The notes below the pieces were generated by a model. It searched no databases and was not told the origin of the DNA. It saw only the letters and a list, made by a program, of their open reading frames with translations. Made by a program: the position numbers and the translations under genes. A stretch of 64,000 bases of DNA from CALVUJ01 sp045128835 (lineage in GTDB: Bacteria > Bacillota_I > Bacilli_A > RFN20 > DUOF01), in assembly GCA_045128835.1 (NCBI GenBank), contig JBGVRX010000026.1, forward strand, positions 25,567-89,566, in the 5' to 3' direction. Below, in pieces: positions 8,229 through 15,680 of the stretch; within the stretch, counting starts at the first letter, position 1; each line of letters starts with the position of its first letter.

Positions 8229-8407
8229 AACTTATTTAATTTATCAATATTCATGGATAAGTTGTCACTTAACAGCATTAAGGCTTGATGCCTTTCTTCT
8301 GGGCAATTATCTTTACAATAGTAAATAGCTTCTGCTATTATGTTTATTGATGAGTTGATTTTTTCTAAACTATAGATTATTTGTTCTAAATTTTCATTAA
8401 CATTCAT
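8210..8407 (-). CDS. 65-aa helical protein coupled to the Rep-like gene
   Basis: A small, mostly helical protein (MNVNENLEQ...) with a CKDNCPEE motif. The frame is open up to 8464, but GAGGAG nine bases ahead of the ATG at 8407 marks the likely start. Its end overlaps the Rep-like gene by 19 bp, so the pair probably forms an operon. The function is unknown; a control or accessory role in replication is a guess from position. Confidence 0.5.
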   Translation of the reverse strand: MNVNENLEQIIYSLEKINSSINIIAEAIYYCKDNCPEERHQALMLLSDNLSMNIDKLNKLWKEIN

Positions 8408-8528
8408 TTTTGTTTGCTCCTCTTTTCTTTTGATTGTTGAGGTGCTATAATTATTATGCACCACATTTTAATAGATTTGTTGTGTGGGAATGAGTAAGTT
8501 TGCTTGGTAGGTGGCTTACTCTTTTCTT

Positions 8529-8702
8529 TTATTCTCCTAACATGTTTATTATTGCTTGCCTTACTGCTTCGCTTGCCGTAATTCCTTTATTTTGGCTATA
8601 TTTTAGCAATTTTATATACATGTCTTTATTAATTCGTACTTTTAAATTAATATCTTTAGGATTAGAATTTTCTCTATTTCTTTTTTGCTTTTTAATTTCC
8701 AA
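8529..8702 (-). CDS. Ribbon-helix-helix (CopG/Arc-like) DNA-binding protein
   Basis: The C-terminal 45 residues (DINLKVRINKDMYIKLLKYS then GITASEAVRQAI) have the beta-strand plus two-helix pattern of ribbon-helix-helix repressors. The frame is open to an ATG at 8735, but AAAGGAG lies 8 nt before a TTG at 8702, giving a 57-aa product of typical CopG size; this start is preferred. Such proteins control plasmid copy number or act as antitoxins. It sits upstream of the Rep operon in the Xer element, so repression of that operon is plausible. No toxin gene is next to it. Confidence 0.6.
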   Translation of the reverse strand: MEIKKQKRNRENSNPKDINLKVRINKDMYIKLLKYSQNKGITASEAVRQAIINMLGE

Positions 8703-8931
8703 TTTTAAACGCTCCTTTCTTGTTATGTGTTCCATAACATTGTATTAAAAAGTTGCTTTTTTATATGTCCCACATTTACAAATATAAATGTTTAGACTTA
8801 TTTTGTCAAACTTTTTTGTTAATTTAATTGAAATTTTATATTTATTTTGATATTTTATTGTCAAAGAAAGGTTGCTTTTTATATGATTTATAAATTCTTA
8901 GATGTTTATAAATTATCTTAAAAAATTAACG

Positions 8932-8954
8932 CCCCCCTACGCTAAGTAGGGGGG
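8932..8954. repeat. Perfect 9-bp GC-rich inverted repeat
   Basis: CCCCCCTAC (8932-8940), loop GCTAA, GTAGGGGGG (8946-8954). It has no T tract on either side, so it is unlikely to be a terminator. Such an isolated GC stem in DNA this AT-rich is typical of single- or double-strand origins of small replicons. Confidence 0.6.
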
Positions 8955-9116
8955 TAAGTGCCGAAGATTTTGTATCTTTTAATGGAATCAATTGTTTATT
9001 CGACTGGTTTACGTTTATTAATTATTTGTCAGATATCTGACTTTTTTAATTGATTTATTGCGTGCGTGCAAACGTATGCTTAAATAAGTGCATTGTTGCT
9101 ATTTCAAAAGATCACA

Positions 9117-9127
9117 TTATGCGAAGT
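9117..9127 (+). other. Right-hand Xer half-site
   Basis: TTATGCGAAGT is identical to the right arm of the dif-like site at 6711-6721; the shared direct repeat extends to ATTATGCGAAGTTA. The left arm and centre here are unrelated, as expected for the hybrid junction of a Xer-integrated element. Confidence 0.5.
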
Positions 9128-9217
9128 TATGAAAGAAAATAAGTTTTCTTTAAATTCTTTAATTACAGGACTTATTTGTTAAACGCATATAAAATTACTC
9201 TTCTGATGTTTTTGCTT

Positions 9218-9236
9218 GAAATTTAAAGAATTTGGG
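9218..9236 (+). repeat. 19-bp direct repeat, copy 2
   Basis: Exact second copy of GAAATTTAAAGAATTTGGG found at 7098-7116. Confidence 0.7.
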
Positions 9237-9248
9237 GCTATATATAAC

Positions 9249-9277
9249 AAAAAAGAAGAGTTGTTCCCTTCTCTTCT
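9249..9277 (-). terminator. Intrinsic terminator of the 162-aa gene
   Basis: On the - strand AGAAGAG pairs with CTCTTCT, followed by T residues; it overlaps the stop codon. Confidence 0.7.
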
Positions 9278-9764
9278 ATAATTCATAGTTAGTTAATACT
9301 ATATTTATATCAAATAACAGATTAGAAAGTATATTTATTGTTTGATAATCTTTTTCTTTCTCTGAGATTGATATAGATTCATTTATTAATGATTTTAATG
9401 TGTTAAACTCTTTTGTAATATTATTTATAATCATAGATGGCTTGTAGTCTATTGATGCTAGTGTTTTTATTAGAGATATGTTTTCGATGTCTCCTAGCTG
9501 ATAGATTGGAAAGCCTTTTTTTATTTTTATTAGTTCTTGTAAAGAATCATCATATTTATGCAAAGTATCAATCATTTTATTAAGATGTTCTTTAATTAGA
9601 TAACTATATTCCCCTTTTACATTAATTTTATAGTTTTTTAGGTTGTATAGTTCACTATTTAAAGTTGATGACAACTTATTTAGCGATGATACTGTATCGA
9701 TTTGTCTATACAAATGATTTCTATTATCATTTAGTCCCTCATAAAAATTATCGTAGTAGTTCAT
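9276..9764 (-). CDS. 162-aa helical protein, unknown function
   Basis: An all-helical, coiled-coil-rich protein without membrane segments or a recognised motif. A strong GGAGGAG ribosome site precedes the ATG and a terminator overlaps the end, so the gene is probably real. It follows the AbiEi-like gene with a 47-bp gap on the same strand, which is where the AbiEii toxin would normally sit. It has none of the nucleotidyltransferase motifs of AbiEii (GSxxxD), so it is not that toxin in the usual form. A novel partner is possible but unproven. Confidence 0.55.
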   Translation of the reverse strand: MNYYDNFYEGLNDNRNHLYRQIDTVSSLNKLSSTLNSELYNLKNYKINVKGEYSYLIKEHLNKMIDTLHKYDDSLQELIKIKKGFPIYQLGDIENISLIKTLASIDYKPSMIINNITKEFNTLKSLINESISISEKEKDYQTINILSNLLFDINIVLTNYEL

Positions 9765-9811
9765 CTGTCTCCTCCCCTACTTATTAATATGAAAATAAGG
9801 GACAAATGTTA

Positions 9812-10399
9812 CTAGGCTTTTAGTATAGCTAAGTAATAATGAACTAATTCATTAATTTTAAGTTTAGTAGAGTATTCTAATAGTTTTTTATAATTTAGAT
9901 GATCAATTGAGAAATAATAGTTAATGAATTTATAGTACTCTAATTCATCAAATCTATTTCTATCTCTAATAATGTCACAAACGCATCTTTCGATATCATA
10001 TACTTTTAATTTGTGGCCTTTATATTCGCATTCTATAACTCCATTAGTGAAGTTGCTTTTACTGTCATAAAACACTTTAAAATTGCCATATTTTTTAGCA
10101 TTATAGCTTTGAGGCACACTTATTTGTATTTGTTTATCAATGTTTTTGTAAAATCCTTGTATTTCTAAAGAAGTGAAATGAGAAAAAATAATCTTTTTAC
10201 TTTGAGATTGTAAAGTGTAATAAGGATCTGCTTTTTGATTAACTGTAGAGTATACTCCCCTGTCGACTCGGAATAGTTTTTTATCTTTTACAAGTTTAGT
10301 TAGATAAATTCTAGGAATGTTGTTGTCACACACTTCTTTAGTAGTCACTACTCCCCTATTCTTTTCTGCTAGTTTTAAGATTTGGTTTTCTTGAATCAT
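9812..10399 (-). CDS. AbiEi-family antitoxin-like transcriptional regulator
   Basis: A 195-aa protein with the N-terminal winged-helix of type IV AbiEi antitoxins (GVVTTKEVCDNNIPRIYLTKLVKDKKLFRVDRGVYS) followed by the AbiEi C-terminal region (FSHFTSLEIQGF ... KVYDIERCVCDIIRDR). In known systems AbiEi represses the operon and neutralises the AbiEii nucleotidyltransferase. Here no AbiEii gene follows; the next gene encodes an unrelated helical protein. It is either an orphan remnant or part of a system with a different effector. AAGGAAAG lies before the ATG. Confidence 0.8.
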   Translation of the reverse strand: MIQENQILKLAEKNRGVVTTKEVCDNNIPRIYLTKLVKDKKLFRVDRGVYSTVNQKADPYYTLQSQSKKIIFSHFTSLEIQGFYKNIDKQIQISVPQSYNAKKYGNFKVFYDSKSNFTNGVIECEYKGHKLKVYDIERCVCDIIRDRNRFDELEYYKFINYYFSIDHLNYKKLLEYSTKLKINELVHYYLAILKA

Positions 10400-10465
10400 T
10401 TTATCACTTTCCTTATTTTCTTTAATTATAATATTAAAAAGAAAGAATGTAAATTAAAAGGAAAT

Positions 10466-10488
10466 AAAAAAACTGCTTGTTAAGCAGT
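10466..10488 (-). terminator. Intrinsic terminator of the yqe operon
   Basis: On the - strand ACTGCTT pairs with AAGCAGT, followed by seven T residues, just after rsfS. Confidence 0.8.
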
Positions 10489-10490
10489 CC

Positions 10491-10826
10491 TTATTTTAAA
10501 TATTCAGAAATGTCTACTTGAGGGAATGGAGACCATAATTTTTCTAAATTATAGTTTTCTCTTTCTTCTTTAGCAAAGATATGGATTACTACTTCTCTAG
10601 CATCTACGACAATCCATTTAGAACCTTTACCATCAATCTTTTTGATATCATATTCATTTTTAGATAATTCTTCATCGATTGAATTAGCAATTGTAATCAT
10701 TTGTCTTTCATTAGATGCACTACAAACTACAAAATAATCACATATTGGACTTGATTTAGAAACATCAATTGCAATGATATCTTCTCCTTTTTTATCACTT
10801 ATAGCTTTAATAATTAATTCTAACAC
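10491..10826 (-). CDS. rsfS: Ribosomal silencing factor RsfS
   Basis: Binds ribosomal protein uL14 on the 50S subunit and blocks subunit joining under poor nutrition. The protein has the family length (111 aa) and signatures: DYFVVCSASNERQ, DIKKIDGKGSKWIVVDAREVVIHIF and the end LEKLWSP. Its start overlaps the upstream nadD-yqeK fusion by 20 bp. It is the last gene of a yqeG-yqeH-yhbY-nadD/yqeK-rsfS operon, the usual Firmicutes ribosome-assembly cluster. Confidence 0.95.
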   Translation of the reverse strand: MLELIIKAISDKKGEDIIAIDVSKSSPICDYFVVCSASNERQMITIANSIDEELSKNEYDIKKIDGKGSKWIVVDAREVVIHIFAKEERENYNLEKLWSPFPQVDISEYLK

Positions 10827-11904
10827 CGTTAATCTCTCCTTTTAAATAATATTCAATGGCTTGTTTAGTTGATTTGCTCATTGTCTTTAATTCGTCTTTT
10901 TTGATTGAATAGTTTACTTTATCCTTTAATACTTCAATAAATCCATTATTCAAGTCTTTAATACACTCATTAATGAATGGAGTCGTATCATACGGTCTTA
11001 ATGGATCTAGTTTATCACTTACATACACTAATTTGGCTAATTTAGACATATTTTCTTCTGCAGTAGTGTGATACTTAATAGCTTCTAATATTTCTTCATC
11101 TGTAATATAAAAGTTCTTTTTAGCTAAATATTCTCCTATATATTGATGGAAGATGTAATTTAGTTCATTAATTCTATCAGGATAGTGCTTTTCTATCATT
11201 TTAGTAAGTTGTATATTAGTATATTCTCTTGCCACATCATGAAGCATAGTCGCCGCAATAACTTTATTTTTATCTAATCCAGTCTTGTTTGATTTATAAA
11301 TCTTAAGAGCTAAATCTCTAACAGATTTTACATGTTTCATTCTTTTAGGAGTTAAATATTTCTTTACTTGTTGCTCTAAATACACATTGTTTTCAATGAT
11401 ATATTTTTTTACTTCAGGATGTATATTTGCATAGTGTCCTTCTTTTATATAACTGCTTGAAATGTTATAGGTTTTGTTGTTTAGATAGATATAGTCTTTA
11501 TTAGTACTAGTTTCATTACATCTAGACGCTATAATAAACTTAAATTTATTTTTTATTACATCAAATCTATACCATTTTGTTAGGTTATTTATTTGATCTT
11601 GCCCTACTAGAATATAATATTCGTTATCATCATTACAGAAATCTAATAGCTTATCATATGTATCATCTAAATTTTTATAATCAAATTTAATATCTAAGAT
11701 ATCAAACTTCTTTTTACCTTTAATAGCAAGTTCAACCATTTTCTTTCTTTTAAAAAAAGGCGCTAAATTCTTTGAATTTGAGTTCTTATTAAGTCCAAAG
11801 TATAATTTATCACCTTTTATAAGTTTTAAGGCTTCTGAAGCTATTTTGGTGTGCCCATTATGAATTGGATCAAAACTGCCATAAAACAATATTATCTTTT
11901 TCAT
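10807..11904 (-). CDS. nadD: Fused NadD adenylyltransferase and YqeK HD phosphohydrolase
   Basis: The first 185 residues are a nicotinate-nucleotide adenylyltransferase (GSFDPIHNGHTKIA with the HxGH nucleotidyl-transfer motif; ISSSYIKEG near the end). The second half (about 185-365) is a YqeK-type HD domain (HVKSVRDLALKIY, ATMLHDVAREY, HQYIGE, YHTTAEENM) that hydrolyses diadenosine tetraphosphate. In Bacillus these are two adjacent genes; here one 365-aa frame joins them. The first nucleotide-binding domain is divergent from the second NadD homologue at 15.1 kb, so the two may differ in substrate. It abuts yhbY. Confidence 0.9.
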   Translation of the reverse strand: MKKIILFYGSFDPIHNGHTKIASEALKLIKGDKLYFGLNKNSNSKNLAPFFKRKKMVELAIKGKKKFDILDIKFDYKNLDDTYDKLLDFCNDDNEYYILVGQDQINNLTKWYRFDVIKNKFKFIIASRCNETSTNKDYIYLNNKTYNISSSYIKEGHYANIHPEVKKYIIENNVYLEQQVKKYLTPKRMKHVKSVRDLALKIYKSNKTGLDKNKVIAATMLHDVAREYTNIQLTKMIEKHYPDRINELNYIFHQYIGEYLAKKNFYITDEEILEAIKYHTTAEENMSKLAKLVYVSDKLDPLRPYDTTPFINECIKDLNNGFIEVLKDKVNYSIKKDELKTMSKSTKQAIEYYLKGEINGVRINY

Positions 11905-12188
11905 TATAATTGGATTATTTGTTTTTTAGATTTTCTATAAAAAACAACGTTCCTTCCTATTATTTGAATAAGATCACTATTAGTTCTACTAGAAATATCT
12001 AAAGCAATTTCTTTAATATTAGAAGTACAATTCTTTAAAACACTTATTTTAATCAATTCATGAGCCTCTAATGCATCATTTAATCCTTTTATAAGATTAT
12101 CACTTAATCCTTCTTTCCCTACTTGGAAAATAGGTCTTAATTCCATTGCTAATGAACGCAATTTAACTTTTTGTTTTGTAGTTAACAT
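11904..12188 (-). CDS. yhbY: YhbY/CRM-domain ribosome assembly RNA-binding protein
   Basis: A 94-aa single CRM domain with LRSLAMELRPIFQVGKEG at the start and the GxxG-type loop IIGRNVVFYR near the end. It binds pre-50S ribosomal RNA. The start codon overlaps the yqeH stop by one base and its stop overlaps the nadD-yqeK start by one base, so translation is tightly coupled. Confidence 0.93.
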   Translation of the reverse strand: MLTTKQKVKLRSLAMELRPIFQVGKEGLSDNLIKGLNDALEAHELIKISVLKNCTSNIKEIALDISSRTNSDLIQIIGRNVVFYRKSKKQIIQL

Positions 12189-13303
12189 TAAATTAAAGCC
12201 TCCCTCACGTATACATTACAGTTTTTAGGTACATAGACTTCAATCTTTTGATTAGTATATTCAAAACTAACCCATCCATATCCAGAAATAACTACATCTA
12301 CTTTACCTGGTTTTTCTATTACAATTTCTTTACGAATTAAGTTATCTATTGAAGTAATTCTATTTGAATTAGGTTGAATAGATTTAGAACCTACGATACT
12401 GTTGAATGAAGCATCTTTCTTTTCTAATTTAGTTCTATGTACTTTAACAAAAGTAGAGAAATAACAAGTGAATCCAGTTTCATTACCTTCTACAAAATCA
12501 AATGTAGCAAGTCCACCAATAAATAAAGATTGGCTTGATTTTAATTGATATGTTAAAGGTTTGATTTCTTTTCTTGGAAGTAAATATTTTAGAATTCTTG
12601 GCTCTACTGCATAAAGCATAGAATCTTTTTGAATAATACCAGGAGTATCATAAATATAAGATTTTCTATCTAAAGGAATTCTTATTACATTTAAAGTAGT
12701 ACCAGGGAAAGAACTTGTAGTAATAAACTTATCTGTTTCGTTACTATAATTCTTTAACAAAGAGTTAATGAACGTAGATTTACCTACATTTGCATTACCA
12801 ATAATATAAACGTCTTTACCCTCTCTTAAACTATCAATCTTATCCATAATTAAATCTGTATTATAGTTAGTTTGACCACTACACATAATAACATCAATTA
12901 CATTATTAATATTGATATTTGCTAGTTTAGATTTAATCCATTCAAGTAATTTTTCATCTTTAACTGCTGAAGGAATTAAATCCCTCTTATTAGCTAAAAC
13001 TAAAATCTTGTTATTACCCAAATATTTATTTAAATCTTTAATTAAACTAGATTCAAAGTTAAAGACATCTAAAACGTAAACTAATAAAGCATCTTCTTTA
13101 CCAATGTTTCTTAAAATAGTTATGTAGTCCTCTTCTACTAATTGAATTTCACTATTAGTGTTGTAATGTTGCAGTTTAAAACATCTTTGACACAAGATAT
13201 TTTCCTTTGTTTCTAAAATTTTGTCAGGAACATATCCAGGTTTTGTTTCATCCTCACATTGCAAAATTTGTCCGCATCCATAACAGTATAACTTTTCTTC
13301 CAT
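12188..13303 (-). CDS. yqeH: Circularly permuted ribosome-assembly GTPase YqeH
   Basis: GTPase needed for 30S assembly. It has an N-terminal zinc finger (CYGCGQ...CQRCFK, residues 6-41) followed by a permuted G domain in which G4 (NKRD) precedes the P loop (GNANVGKSTFINSL) and G3 (DTPG). A C-terminal domain for RNA or protein binding completes the 371 aa. AGGGGGAATAG gives a good ribosome site. It follows yqeG directly and leads into yhbY. Confidence 0.95.
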   Translation of the reverse strand: MEEKLYCYGCGQILQCEDETKPGYVPDKILETKENILCQRCFKLQHYNTNSEIQLVEEDYITILRNIGKEDALLVYVLDVFNFESSLIKDLNKYLGNNKILVLANKRDLIPSAVKDEKLLEWIKSKLANININNVIDVIMCSGQTNYNTDLIMDKIDSLREGKDVYIIGNANVGKSTFINSLLKNYSNETDKFITTSSFPGTTLNVIRIPLDRKSYIYDTPGIIQKDSMLYAVEPRILKYLLPRKEIKPLTYQLKSSQSLFIGGLATFDFVEGNETGFTCYFSTFVKVHRTKLEKKDASFNSIVGSKSIQPNSNRITSIDNLIRKEIVIEKPGKVDVVISGYGWVSFEYTNQKIEVYVPKNCNVYVREALI

Positions 13304-13305
13304 AA

Positions 13306-13827
13306 CTATTCCCCCTTCATTATGCTAACAAGTTTACCTTGCTTTTTATATTTATTTCTAATAACACGATCTATTCTTCTATTAAAGAAAGTGAAAATAG
13401 ATTCTTTCTTTTGTAAAGGATCTACTAATATAGATATGCATCCAGCCTTATTTGCACACCACATATCAGTTAAAAGTTGATCACCTACAAAAGCACATTC
13501 ATTTATATTAAGAGAATTATTTTTCAAGAATTTCAATAATTTTTTACTGCCAGGTTTACCAGTTGATGATAAGAATCTTAAATCACATGGAGAACAGAAT
13601 TTTGTTAACCTAGTGTTATTGTTGTTAGAAACTACTATCAACTCAACATTATTAGTTTTAAGAGTATCAATAAATGCTTTTACCTTTTCAGTTGGTTCAG
13701 CAACATCATATCCAACTATTGTATTATCTAAATCAGATAGCAAGTATTTAACATTTAATGACTTAAGTTTCTCTAAATCAATATCATATATACTTTTTGA
13801 ATACCACTTTGGTAAAATCTTTGGCAT
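13306..13827 (-). CDS. yqeG: YqeG-family HAD phosphatase
   Basis: HAD-superfamily protein (IIIA type) with the nucleophile motif LLSDLDNTIVGYD, motif II ELIVVSNNN, the Lys motif KPGSKK and the late motif FVGDQLLTDMWCANKAG. The substrate in vivo is not known; in B. subtilis it is in the same cluster. The frame also reaches a GTG at 13839, but GGGTG lies 9 nt before the ATG at 13827, so that start is preferred (173 aa). It is the first gene of the operon and is divergent from sigK. Confidence 0.88.
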   Translation of the reverse strand: MPKILPKWYSKSIYDIDLEKLKSLNVKYLLSDLDNTIVGYDVAEPTEKVKAFIDTLKTNNVELIVVSNNNNTRLTKFCSPCDLRFLSSTGKPGSKKLLKFLKNNSLNINECAFVGDQLLTDMWCANKAGCISILVDPLQKKESIFTFFNRRIDRVIRNKYKKQGKLVSIMKGE

Positions 13828-13915
13828 ATAAAAAATCACCCAAATTTATTGTACTTCAAAATAGTAGAATTTAAAAGAGTTTAAGAGCATTAAATTTAAT
13901 ATATAGGAGGTTTAT

Positions 13916-14611
13916 ATGTTTAATTTTATATATGATTTAATTAAAGAAGTGTCTTTATTTGTAGGATACCTTAAAAATGGTGCATACCCTACCCCTTTAA
14001 GTAAAGAAGAAGAGGAATATTATGTTAACGAGTTATTTAATGGAAATAAGGAATCAGGAAGAAAAAAACTAATTGAACATAACCTAAGACTTGTAATTCA
14101 TATTGCTAAAAAGTATGAAGGAAGTGGTGAAATACAAGATGATTTGTTTTCCATAGGTACGATTGGTTTAATTAAAGCAGTAGATTCTTTTTCTAGTGAT
14201 AAAGGAGTAAAAATTGCTACTTATGCCGCTAAATGTATAGAGAACGAAATATTAATGCATTTAAGAGCAAACAAAAGAAATTTTCAAATCGCTTCCCTTT
14301 CAGAATCAATAGGAACTGATAAAGACGGTGATGAGTTAACTTTAATGGATGTTATCTCAGACAATCAAGAAAGTATATCTGATAAATTAAAACATAAAGA
14401 TAGACTTAATATTTTAGCGTGTAACCTTAATATTCTAGATAATAAAGAAAAAGAAATAATTGATTTAAGGTATGGAATAAATGGTATTGAATTAACTCAA
14501 AAAGAAATTGCCAAGAAATTTAAAATTTCCCGTTCCTATGTTTCAAGAATAGAAAAAAGAGCTCTTATCAAGCTCTTAAATCAAATTAAAAAAGAAGAAA
14601 ACGATAATTAG
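13916..14611 (+). CDS. sigK: Late mother-cell sporulation sigma factor (sigma-K)
   Basis: A 231-aa sigma-70 family protein with a hydrophobic N-terminal pro-sequence (first 20 residues) then YPTPLSKEEEEYY, the hallmark start of sigma-K, region 2 (GTIGLIKAVDSF, ATYAAKCIENEILMHLRA) and region 4 HTH (TQKEIAKKFKISRSYVSRIEKRA). The strong AGGAGG before the ATG supports the start. It is intact, with no skin-element interruption. It is isolated on the + strand between two - strand operons, and its end overlaps the pncC end by 4 bp. Activation by SpoIVFB cleavage of the pro-sequence is expected; that protease is not in the window. Confidence 0.9.
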   Translation: MFNFIYDLIKEVSLFVGYLKNGAYPTPLSKEEEEYYVNELFNGNKESGRKKLIEHNLRLVIHIAKKYEGSGEIQDDLFSIGTIGLIKAVDSFSSDKGVKIATYAAKCIENEILMHLRANKRNFQIASLSESIGTDKDGDELTLMDVISDNQESISDKLKHKDRLNILACNLNILDNKEKEIIDLRYGINGIELTQKEIAKKFKISRSYVSRIEKRALIKLLNQIKKEENDN

Positions 14612-15099
14612 AAATAAATATCGTACAAAGTATCGATAATAATATTAATAATAGCCTTTTTAGAATCTTCTCTTTGAGGATTATTAATAGTTATTACTTT
14701 ACTAAAGAATTTCTTTTCTATTAATTGATATATAGAAAAATAGACAATACCACCTTTGTTTTCTAAAGGATCAGTTAAGTTTAAATTACCACTTACACCA
14801 ATACCTATATCACTTCCTGTTAAAAGACATATAGATTTAGCCATAGCTTTTGATGTTTCAAGGCTATAAACTCCAAATTTTTCTATAATACGAGGGTCAA
14901 CGCCCATTTTAACTTTATACTCATTAGAATATGTAACGACTCCATAATGGAACACTTCGCTAGCGCCTTCAACATTAGTAATAACACTACTAACGCCTCC
15001 GCCAGTACAAGATTCCATAGTCGATATAGTATGATGTTCTCTAGTCATTTTTGCAACTACTTCTTTTAATCTTTCATACTTTACATTCATTCTAATCAA
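14608..15099 (-). CDS. pncC: CinA C-terminal domain / nicotinamide-nucleotide amidase
   Basis: A 163-aa stand-alone CinA_C domain (TMESCTGGGVSSVIT, FHYGVVTYSNEYK, GIGVSGNL) that deamidates NMN to NaMN in pyridine nucleotide salvage. The N-terminal competence-damage domain of full CinA is absent, as in E. coli PncC. It overlaps the upstream nucleotidyltransferase gene by 4 bp, and that partner makes dinucleotides from NaMN, so both fit NAD recycling. Confidence 0.88.
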   Translation of the reverse strand: MIRMNVKYERLKEVVAKMTREHHTISTMESCTGGGVSSVITNVEGASEVFHYGVVTYSNEYKVKMGVDPRIIEKFGVYSLETSKAMAKSICLLTGSDIGIGVSGNLNLTDPLENKGGIVYFSIYQLIEKKFFSKVITINNPQREDSKKAIINIIIDTLYDIYF

Positions 15100-15680
15100 A
15101 CTCCTTTATATAAATGTTTTTCTAGTATGTAATCTTTTACAGGGGCACTCAAACAAGCATCTAAATTATTTCCTTTTTTGACGCTTTCTCTTATTAATGT
15201 TGAACTAAGATTACCTACTGGTTCTTTTATTATAAACTTATTTTTCCAATTTGTAAAATTATTATTTATATACCCATCTATATTTAGGTCATTTCTACCG
15301 AAAACTATAAAGGAATTTCCACTCAATAAGTCCATATAATTTTTCCAAGTATTAAGTTCAAATAAGTTATCTGCGCCTATTATTAAATACAATTCATCAT
15401 CTTTATATTTTTCCTTTAAAATAGCCATATTTTGATATGTATAATGATATTCTTCCCTCTCAATATCGCTTATCACAATGTTTTCGTTATTTTTAAAAGC
15501 TAATTTAAGCATTTCATATCTATCTTTAAAAGATACTAAATTACTTTTTAAATGATACTTATCACTTGTAGGCACTACTACTATTTTATCTACTGTTTTA
15601 TCATTTAATAAATTATTTGCAATCTCTTCATGATCTAAATGAACTGGATTAAAACTTCCAATATATACTCCTATTTTCAT
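15096..15680 (-). CDS. Second nicotinate-nucleotide adenylyltransferase-like protein
   Basis: A 194-aa NadD-type nucleotidyltransferase with GSFNPVHLDHEEIA (HxxH as HLDH instead of HNGH), a DELYLIIGADNL stretch and SSTLIRESVKKG near the end. It is the standard NadD length and conserves the family motifs at least as well as the fused copy at 11 kb, so it may be the main enzyme; which copy does what cannot be told. It is overlapped by 4 bp on each side by addA and pncC. Confidence 0.8.
   Translation of the reverse strand: MKIGVYIGSFNPVHLDHEEIANNLLNDKTVDKIVVVPTSDKYHLKSNLVSFKDRYEMLKLAFKNNENIVISDIEREEYHYTYQNMAILKEKYKDDELYLIIGADNLFELNTWKNYMDLLSGNSFIVFGRNDLNIDGYINNNFTNWKNKFIIKEPVGNLSSTLIRESVKKGNNLDACLSAPVKDYILEKHLYKGV

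Larger units (their letters stand above)
6694..9127. mobile_element. Putative small Xer-integrated element (cryptic plasmid or satellite-like)
   Basis: The segment is bounded by direct repeats of ATTATGCGAAGTTA at 6710-6723 and 9116-9129, which contain the XerD half of the dif-like site. The left copy has a full dif centre and arm; the right copy has an unrelated centre (ATCACA) and left arm. This is the pattern left by elements that integrate at dif using host XerCD. The content fits a small replicon: a Rep/HTH-like protein, a tiny partner gene, a ribbon-helix-helix protein, a GC-rich hairpin, a structured RNA and a 105-aa protein. No integrase is encoded inside. Boundaries are inferred. Confidence 0.5.
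8736..9215. other. Non-coding stretch of the Xer element with GC-rich hairpin
   Basis: About 500 bases without a gene. It holds very AT-rich sequence (8760-8930), a striking GC hairpin at 8932-8954, the right Xer half-site at 9117-9127 and AAATTCTTTAA near 9160, which is inverted relative to the repeat at 9218-9236. It is a candidate for the element's origin and control region. Confidence 0.4.

Noticed and set aside
9534..9552. Partial match of the unit B1 spacer to the 162-aa gene (12 bases plus a few)
   Set aside because: In an AT-rich 64 kb window a match of this length for one of three spacers is expected by chance.
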